From contig NZ_CP060789.1 of NCBI RefSeq assembly GCF_014489575.1, positions 868,001 to 932,000 of the forward strand: a stretch of DNA of 64,000 bases, given 5' to 3'. Of the stretch, positions 59,280-64,000 are shown piece after piece (the first letter of the stretch is position 1; each line of letters starts with the position of its first letter). Below the pieces are notes generated by a model. The model was not told the DNA's origin, did not search any database, and was given only the letters and a program-made list of their open reading frames with translations. Made by a program: the position numbers and the translations under genes. The DNA comes from Tessaracoccus defluvii (GTDB lineage: Bacteria > Actinomycetota > Actinomycetes > Propionibacteriales > Propionibacteriaceae).

Positions 59280-59884
59280 CGGGGGACCGCCTGCAGGTCG
59301 AGCAGGCTGAGGGTCGGCTCGACCGGGACGGGGCACCCGGTCGCCGTGTAGCGGACGTCGACCAGGGTGGTCTCGTTGACGAGGTTCAGCTCCTGGACCG
59401 AGACCGCCGTGACCCGGACTCCGAGGCGGCGCTCGAGCTCCGCCCGGAGCTCTGTCGGGTCGGCTACGGCGCGGTCGAGGCGCACCAGTTGTGAGGCGCT
59501 GGTGGACAGGAGGCGCGGGTGGTCCGCGATGTAGAGCACGGCGAGGATGAGGACGATCAGGCCGATCGGCAGCGTGAGATCAGTGTGGGGGAGCCCGGCG
59601 ATCAGGCCGATCGCGAGCGCCGAGAAGTAGTAGGCCACCTCGCGCTGGCTGATCTCGGAGGAACGCAGCCGGATAATCGACAGCACCCCGAAGAGGCCCA
59701 GGCCGAGCCCGAGCGCCACCTCGGCGGTGCCGAGCACTGTCGCGACTGCGAGCACGCCGACGTTGATGCCGAGGAAGGCGACGACGAGATCGCGCCGACG
59801 GTGCCGCCGGAAGTAGAGCGCGAAGGCGAGGACGGCGGCGGCGACGAGGTCGACGCCGATCATGGCGATGGTGGCGGTGGTCAC
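59276..59884 (-). CDS. DUF4956 membrane protein
   Basis: The 202-residue protein has four membrane segments in its first 120 residues (IAMIGVDLVAAAVLAFALYF; LVVAFLGINVGVLAVATVLG; VALGLGLGLFGVLSIIRL; LPIGLIVLILAVLYIAD) and a soluble ferredoxin-like tail. The central FGVLSIIRLRSSEISQREVAYYF is the family hallmark. DUF4956 proteins are regularly encoded beside VTC polymerases, probably as the membrane partner. GTG start at 59884. Confidence 0.9.
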   Translation of the reverse strand: MTTATIAMIGVDLVAAAVLAFALYFRRHRRRDLVVAFLGINVGVLAVATVLGTAEVALGLGLGLFGVLSIIRLRSSEISQREVAYYFSALAIGLIAGLPHTDLTLPIGLIVLILAVLYIADHPRLLSTSASQLVRLDRAVADPTELRAELERRLGVRVTAVSVQELNLVNETTLVDVRYTATGCPVPVEPTLSLLDLQAVPR

Positions 59885-60065
59885 TGTTCAGCTCCTGATC
59901 GGTGGGGTGATGTGACCATGCAAGTGGTGCAGTCTGTGCGTCGGCTGTGCGCGCCGCGGGGCTCGGCTGTGAGCCTGACGAGGGGCGGCCCGCAGGCCCG
60001 TCTGCGGCGCGTGAACCGTCGATTTGGCACATCGTCGGGGGACCGGGTAGGGTTGGTTTCACCGA

Positions 60066-60139
60066 CGCGGGGTGGAGCAGCTCGGTAGCTCGCTGGGCTC
60101 ATAACCCAGAGGTCACAGGTTCAAATCCTGTCCCCGCTA
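60066..60139 (+). tRNA. Initiator tRNA-Met (anticodon CAT)
   Basis: The 74-base gene begins CGCGGGGTGGAGCAGC and ends CCTGTCCCCGCTA; CCA is not encoded. The acceptor stem pairs from base 2, leaving the 1-72 position unpaired (C against T), and the anticodon stem has three G-C pairs (CTGGG / CCCAG around CTCATAA). Both are hallmarks of the initiator. A TAGGGT -10 candidate is 12 bases upstream. Confidence 0.95.
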
Positions 60140-60146
60140 CGAAGAA

Positions 60147-60179
60147 AGTCCAGGTCAGCCCATGGTTGGCCTGGACTTT
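60147..60179 (+). terminator. Terminator of the tRNA
   Basis: AAGTCCAGG pairs with CCTGGACTT around a short central region and ends in TTTCACTTT. It starts eight bases beyond the tRNA. Confidence 0.75.
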
Positions 60180-60227
60180 CACTTTGGGGGCGAGATGCGA
60201 TCCCATCGTTCACCCATCACATTGAGC

Positions 60228-60307
60228 AGGTGTGCAGCGCTGCCCGCAGGGCGCCGACGCCGTCGGTTCCGGTCGCTTCGGGGCTGCTCGGTTCGGCTCG
60301 CACACCT
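60228..60307. repeat. Inverted repeat upstream of the xis gene
   Basis: AGGTGTGC (60228-60235) and GCACACCT (60300-60307) bracket 64 bases just ahead of the start at 60309. They may be operator or Xis/Int binding sites. Confidence 0.35.
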
Positions 60308-60308
60308 G

Positions 60309-60521
60309 ATGGGCATGAACACCACAGAACTGGGGCTGGAGCCCCTCATCGGGGTCGAGGAGCTCGCTGAGTACCTCGGTGACCCCGTGCAGACCATCTA
60401 TGACTGGCGGCTGTCCGGACGGGCACCGCGATCCTTCAAGCTCGGCAAGCACCTGCGGTTCGCGACCAGCGACATCGCGGAGTGGCTGGAGGAGCGGCAC
60501 GAAGGCGGCTCCCATGAGTAG
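60309..60521 (+). CDS. Excisionase / AlpA-like helix-turn-helix protein
   Basis: The 70-residue protein has one MerR-like winged helix: LIGVEELAEYLGDPVQTIYDWRLSGRAPRSFKLGKHLRFATSDIAEWLE. Its 3' end overlaps the integrase start by eight bases, so it is almost certainly the recombination directionality factor of this island. A second start at 60315 is possible. Confidence 0.85.
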   Translation: MGMNTTELGLEPLIGVEELAEYLGDPVQTIYDWRLSGRAPRSFKLGKHLRFATSDIAEWLEERHEGGSHE

Positions 60522-61701
60522 GCCGCGCATTCCGATCGGCGGGTACGGCGAGATCGCCTTCATCCAGCGCGCGAAGGGCAAGGTCGAGGCGCGCACCCGC
60601 TTCCGCGACTGGGACGGGCAGACACGACTCGTCCAGGCGACCGCATCATCGAGGCCGGCTGCCGAGGTCGAGTTGAAGCGGCGGCTCGCGGAGCGCAACG
60701 CTTTCCAGCCGGTCGACACCACGCTGACTCCCGACAGCCCGTTCCCGGCGCTGGTGGAGTACTGGCTTGCCGACCTGGATCTGGAGAACAGGATCGCCCC
60801 GGCGACCCGGTTCAACTACGAGCGCGACATGAACCGGCTCGTGCTCCCGGCCTTCCGTGGCTACGCCCTGCGCGAGATCGGGGTGGCCCGCTGCGACGCT
60901 CTGCTCAAGGAACTCGGCAAGCAGTCGTACGCCCGCTCCAAGCGCGCCAAGACCGTGCTCCGGCTCGCGTTCGGGCTGGCGGTGCGGCACGAGGTGATCC
61001 ACCGCAACCCGATCGACGGCGTCGCGCGCCTGCACAAGCCGAAGCGGACACCGACCGCGTTGACCGCGACCGAGGTCAACGCGATCAGGGTAGTGATCAA
61101 GGCGTGGGAGCTGTCGCGCGGCACCTCTGGCCCGAACCCGGACGGGCAGCTCGGCCAGATCGTCGAGGTCATGCTCGGCACCTCCGCCCGGATCGGCGAG
61201 GTGCTCGCCATCCGCCGCCGCGACCTGGATCTGACGACGACACCGGCGACGCTGAGGATCTGCGGCACCGTGATCTCGGAGCGCGGTGTCGGTACCTACC
61301 GGCAAGAGCATCCGAAGACCGACCGGTCCAACCGGGTGATCGCGCTGCCCTCCTTTACGGCCGAGGCACTCCGCCGTCGGCTGGCGATCATGGCGGACCA
61401 CTCGCTGGACGCGCTGGTGTTCCGCAGCCGTGAGGGGACGCCGCTCACCACCGCCAACGTGCGACGGCAGTTGCGCAAGGTCCTTGGCGACGCCGGCATC
61501 GAGGGTGTCAGCCCGCACATGTTCCGGCGCACCGTCGCGACGGTGATTAGCGAGCAGGCCAGCCTCAACCTCGCCTCCGAGCTGCTCGGCCACACCGACC
61601 CCAAGGTGACGATCGAGCACTGCATCCGCCGCAACGAGCAGGTGAACCCGCTCACCGCCGAGCTGCTCGACCAGGCGTTCGCCCGCACCGATGACGAGTA
61701 A
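60514..61701 (+). CDS. Tyrosine-type integrase with Cys at the nucleophile position
   Basis: The 395-residue protein has an N-terminal arm-type domain, a core-binding SAM-like domain (ALVEYWLADLDLENRIAPATRFNYERDMNRL) and a catalytic domain: TSARIGEVLAIRRRDLDL (Arg), SPHMFRRTVATVI (His-x-x-Arg) and LLGHTDPKVTIEHCIRRNEQV. In the family the last motif normally contains HYIRR with the nucleophilic Tyr; here codon 61621-61623 is TGC, giving Cys. If real, strand cleavage should be lost and the island fixed in place. The rest of the protein is intact with no frame break. Confidence 0.85.
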   Translation: MSRPRIPIGGYGEIAFIQRAKGKVEARTRFRDWDGQTRLVQATASSRPAAEVELKRRLAERNAFQPVDTTLTPDSPFPALVEYWLADLDLENRIAPATRFNYERDMNRLVLPAFRGYALREIGVARCDALLKELGKQSYARSKRAKTVLRLAFGLAVRHEVIHRNPIDGVARLHKPKRTPTALTATEVNAIRVVIKAWELSRGTSGPNPDGQLGQIVEVMLGTSARIGEVLAIRRRDLDLTTTPATLRICGTVISERGVGTYRQEHPKTDRSNRVIALPSFTAEALRRRLAIMADHSLDALVFRSREGTPLTTANVRRQLRKVLGDAGIEGVSPHMFRRTVATVISEQASLNLASELLGHTDPKVTIEHCIRRNEQVNPLTAELLDQAFARTDDE

Positions 61702-61771
61702 ACCGGTTGGCCGCTGTCGGACCTCGTCCGTAGCGTCGACGGCGGGTCGACCTGATGGGAAGGAGCAAACG

Positions 61772-62164
61772 ATGAAGGATGAGATTGAACGGAACCAGGG
61801 GACCCACGGCGACGAGTCCCGCGCTTGGTTCGAATGCGACGACGGCTGGGGTCCGCTAATCGCCGACCTGGAGTCGAAGCTGAAGGTGCTGTCGCCGGAC
61901 TACACGATCAGCCAGGTGAAGGAGAACTTCGGCGGTCTGCGCTACTACGCGAACGTAGGCGACGTGGACGCGGAGACCTCGAAGCGGTTCTACGACCTCA
62001 TCCATGAGGCCGAGAGCAAGTCCTTCGAGGTCTGCGAGTGCTGCGGTCAGCCTGGGCAACTCTCGCGCCGCGGAAAGCACGGTTGGTACAAGACCCTCTG
62101 CTCGACGTGCGCAGAGAGGATGAACTTCGAGCCCGTGCGCGAGGCCGGGACTGCGACACCATGA
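61772..62164 (+). CDS. Conserved orphan with a CxxC zinc patch
   Basis: The 130-residue protein contains SQVKENFGGLRYYANVGD near residue 49 followed by CECCGQPGQLSRRGKHGWYKTLCSTCAERM near residue 91. This FGGLRYY plus CxxCG...LC..C layout occurs in many small uncharacterised bacterial and phage proteins. The ATG lies behind AAGGAG. Function unknown. Confidence 0.65.
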   Translation: MKDEIERNQGTHGDESRAWFECDDGWGPLIADLESKLKVLSPDYTISQVKENFGGLRYYANVGDVDAETSKRFYDLIHEAESKSFEVCECCGQPGQLSRRGKHGWYKTLCSTCAERMNFEPVREAGTATP

Positions 62165-62193
62165 CCAGCTCGGCAATAGTGTCACGTTTCCGT

Positions 62194-62199
62194 TATACT
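62194..62199 (+). promoter_or_regulatory. -10 box of the abiE operon
   Basis: TATACT is followed by six bases and the ATG at 62206, so the antitoxin mRNA is probably leaderless. The surrounding AT-rich stretch is unusual in this genome and may also hold the autoregulatory operator. Confidence 0.55.
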
Positions 62200-62205
62200 T
62201 CTGAC

Positions 62206-62775
62206 ATGGCAGGAAAGGCTCTCGCGCGTGATGAGCTGTGGGACATCGCGACCACACAGCACGGTTTCGTGACCGCTCAACAGGCCACCGAGATCGGGAT
62301 CGACAAGCACGCACTCCAGATGCTCGTCCACCGCGGCACACTCGATAGGGCAGCCCACGGCGTGTACCGGTTCCCGCAGTATCCGGGCGGCGAGCACGAC
62401 AACCTCATGCTCGCGGTCCTCTGGACCCGAGTGCCCGAAGCCGCGCTTTCGCACGAGACCGCCCTCGACGCCTACGGCATCAGCGACGTGAACCCCAACC
62501 GCATCCACCTCACCGTCGGCAAGCACCGCCGCTTCCGTAGGACGGGCGGAGACGACTACGTCGTGCACTACGAGGACCTCGCCCCGAAGCAGATCGGCTG
62601 GTGGCAGGAGATCCCCACGGTTACGCCGGCAACGGCAATCACCCAGTGCCTGACGTACGGCACGCCGACGTACCTGCTGCGTCAGGCGATCGAGCGCGGC
62701 CACGCGCAGGGTCACCTCAAGGCAACCGAGCGCGACGAGCTCGCGGCAGCGTTGGAGGCTCGCCATGAGCGATGA
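62206..62775 (+). CDS. abiEi: Type IV toxin-antitoxin antitoxin AbiEi
   Basis: AbiEi represses its own operon and blocks the AbiEii toxin indirectly. The 189-residue protein starts with the AbiEi winged helix (LWDIATTQHGFVTAQQATEIGIDKHALQMLVHRGTLDRAAHGVYRF) and continues with the C-terminal domain containing PEAALSHETALDAYGISDVNPNRIHLTV. It overlaps the toxin gene by 11 bases. Confidence 0.9.
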   Translation: MAGKALARDELWDIATTQHGFVTAQQATEIGIDKHALQMLVHRGTLDRAAHGVYRFPQYPGGEHDNLMLAVLWTRVPEAALSHETALDAYGISDVNPNRIHLTVGKHRRFRRTGGDDYVVHYEDLAPKQIGWWQEIPTVTPATAITQCLTYGTPTYLLRQAIERGHAQGHLKATERDELAAALEARHER

Positions 62776-63835
62776 GCACCTCGGCTCACGGCTGGCCGCA
62801 CTCCTCCGCACGCTGAAGCCGAAGACCAAGGAGCCGATCTCGGCCAAGGTTCTCAACACCTGGATCGCCCAGGCCGAGGGCAAGCTCGGCGACGAGGCGC
62901 GAGGCGGTCGACTCGGCTGGCTCGTCGCGTCGTCCGTGGCGATCGCCGCCGTGCAACGAGCCATCGATGCCGAGGGCCGGAACCTGTTCCTGCTCAAGGG
63001 TGGCACCCTGCTCCAGCATCGGCTGCCGGCCACGGCCCGCACCACCAAGGACGTCGACGGCCTGATCCGTGGCGACCTCGATCAATTCATCCTCGCGTTG
63101 GACGAGGCTCTCGACGAACCATGGGGACCGCTCACGCTGCGCCGGGGCGAGGTCGAAGTGGTCAACGTGCCGACCAAGATCATCAAGCCACGCCGCTTCG
63201 ACATCCTCCTGGAGATGCGCGGCGTGACCTGGAGGCGCATCCAGTTCGAGGTGTCACCAGACGAGGCGGGCGCCAGCGAGGAACACGAGACGATCGAGCC
63301 GCCACCGCTCGCCGGCTTCGGACTGCCTGACCCGGATGCCCTCGTCGGCATCGCCATGCGCTTCCAGATCGCTCAGAAGCTCCACGCAGTCTCCGATCCG
63401 CACGAGCCGCCGGACTCGATCAACGACCGCGCGCGTGACGTCGTGGACCTCCTCCTGCTCCGCGACCTCGCCGCTTCGACCGGGAGTCCGACCCTGGCCG
63501 AGATTCGGCAGGCCGCGATGGCTGTGTTCGCCGCTCGGATCGATGAGGCCGCCCAGCTTGGCCTCGCGACTCGTGCTTGGCCGCCGACCCTGTTGGCCCA
63601 CGCACATTGGGCGGACGACTTCGCTCGAGCCGCTACCTCCGGCGGCGTGGGCCTGTCGCTCGACGAGGCGGTGGCCGAGGTCAACGCCTGGATACAGGAG
63701 ATCGAGCTCGTCGGGCTCATCGACGACGAGGCGAAGGCGGCCGAGGAAGCTGAGGCGACCAGCGATCCGAACGAGCCGCTGCCGCCCCACGTCAAGATCA
63801 CGCGGGGACGGTCGCCTCGGGCCGCCCGAGACTGA
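62765..63835 (+). CDS. abiEii: Type IV toxin AbiEii, nucleotidyltransferase
   Basis: AbiEii-type toxins are nucleotidyltransferases thought to modify tRNA or other RNA during phage infection. The 356-residue protein shows FLLKGGTLLQHRLPATARTTKDVDG near residue 77 (the GG plus D-x-D catalytic signature), IIKPRRFDILLEM near residue 139, and the IAQKLHAVSDPHE and RARDVVDLLLLRDL segments that mark the family. The last 40 residues are acidic and disordered. Abortive infection against phage is the expected role. Confidence 0.92.
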   Translation: MSDEHLGSRLAALLRTLKPKTKEPISAKVLNTWIAQAEGKLGDEARGGRLGWLVASSVAIAAVQRAIDAEGRNLFLLKGGTLLQHRLPATARTTKDVDGLIRGDLDQFILALDEALDEPWGPLTLRRGEVEVVNVPTKIIKPRRFDILLEMRGVTWRRIQFEVSPDEAGASEEHETIEPPPLAGFGLPDPDALVGIAMRFQIAQKLHAVSDPHEPPDSINDRARDVVDLLLLRDLAASTGSPTLAEIRQAAMAVFAARIDEAAQLGLATRAWPPTLLAHAHWADDFARAATSGGVGLSLDEAVAEVNAWIQEIELVGLIDDEAKAAEEAEATSDPNEPLPPHVKITRGRSPRAARD

Positions 63836-63841
63836 CAAGCG

Positions 63842-64000
63842 TCAGGGTAGTCCTGCCCGGTCGAACTCCTGCTGCAACCGCGGGCGACGCCGATGGATCT
63901 CGCGCAGGGCCGCGATCAGGTCGTTGACCTCCGCCGACTTCTCCGATCCAGCGCTGAGTTTCCGCATCTTGGCCAGCCTGCGCGCTGCCAGCCGGTAATG
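63842..64000 (-). CDS. SWIM zinc-finger family protein, C-terminal end (runs off the window)
   Basis: Only the last 52 codons are present: HYRLAARRLAKMRKLSAGSE, then VNDLIAALREIHRRRPRLQQ, ending EFDRAGLP and a TGA. This helical basic tail matches what I recall of actinobacterial SWIM zinc-finger proteins; the zinc finger itself lies outside. It converges on abiEii with a six-base gap. Confidence 0.55.
   Translation of the reverse strand, partial: HYRLAARRLAKMRKLSAGSEKSAEVNDLIAALREIHRRRPRLQQEFDRAGLP

Larger units (their letters stand above)
60140..63835. mobile_element. tRNA-fMet-linked genomic island (left part)
   Basis: Immediately after the tRNA come an excisionase-like gene, an integrase gene, a conserved orphan, and an abortive-infection toxin-antitoxin pair. 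This is the usual order of a tRNA-anchored island. The right attachment site is not seen in the window, so the island either extends past 64000 or has lost its end. Confidence 0.6.

Noticed and set aside
60066..64000. Repeat of the tRNA 3' end as the right attachment site of the second island
   Set aside because: I looked for a second copy of the tRNA T-arm and acceptor sequence downstream and did not find one within the window.

Overview
The window looks like a chromosome segment of a high-GC actinobacterium, most likely a member of the Propionibacteriaceae (Tessaracoccus-like; inferred from gene content, not searched). Supporting signs are actinobacterial CGAAC-N4-GTTCG SOS boxes, WhiB-like proteins, a class II ribonucleotide reductase behind nrdR, a PPA1309-family protein, a UPF0182 protein beside a PDZ/Lon-type protein, uvrD2 with an HRDC tail, and many start codons 6-7 bases after a TANNNT -10 box (probable leaderless mRNAs).

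Layout. 1-4250: start of lexA, an SOS-controlled small membrane protein, nrdR and nrdJ. 4251-4923: a regulator remnant and gene-poor DNA. 4924-13568: a LuxR-type response regulator, sulfurtransferase, SPFH protein, ilvD, cardiolipin synthase, CorA, DedA, a truncated histidine phosphatase and an AEC carrier. 13668-20576: YbjN-like protein, pyridoxamine-oxidase-like protein, tandem Usp, HrpA helicase, acyl-CoA thioesterase. 20635-23120: two sigma-70 genes, the group 2 factor facing away from the primary factor sigA. 23101-32449: a 9.3-kb integrated element set in the 3' end of sigA. 32453-35655: class I amidotransferase, YbdK-type carboxylate-amine ligase, aspartate aminotransferase. 35658-45688: recD-recB-recC read leftward, uvrD2 read rightward. 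45666-52585: small Cys-rich proteins, DUF2342 metalloprotease, PDZ/Lon protein, PPA1309, UPF0182. 52589-56862: an M16 peptidase pair, a DUF1349 protein, an aldo/keto reductase. 56886-59884: a leftward operon of DUF4956, VTC polyphosphate polymerase and a repeat-rich lipoprotein. 60066-64000: initiator tRNA-Met followed by a second island (Xis, integrase, conserved orphan, AbiEi/AbiEii), then the end of a SWIM zinc-finger gene.

The sigA element carries a tyrosine recombinase, a DUF3631 ATPase, two WhiB-like proteins, a DUF6907 protein, a possible scaffold-like protein and several small unknowns, in two operons pointing at each other. The 680 bases between the operons hold a cluster of perfect inverted repeats that share outer GGTGT/ACACC ends but differ inside. 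It has no recognisable capsid, terminase or transfer gene and looks like a phage satellite or a reduced phiRv1-sized element. The imperfect 20-bp repeat at its ends recreates the last codons of sigA with synonymous changes.

Caution: seventeen otherwise conserved genes are each broken by one or two single-base deletions, always in or next to a G or C run. Adding one base per break restores an intact gene of whole-codon length in every case. I read this as sequence error and give the full gene spans as single CDS entries, naming the break in each.
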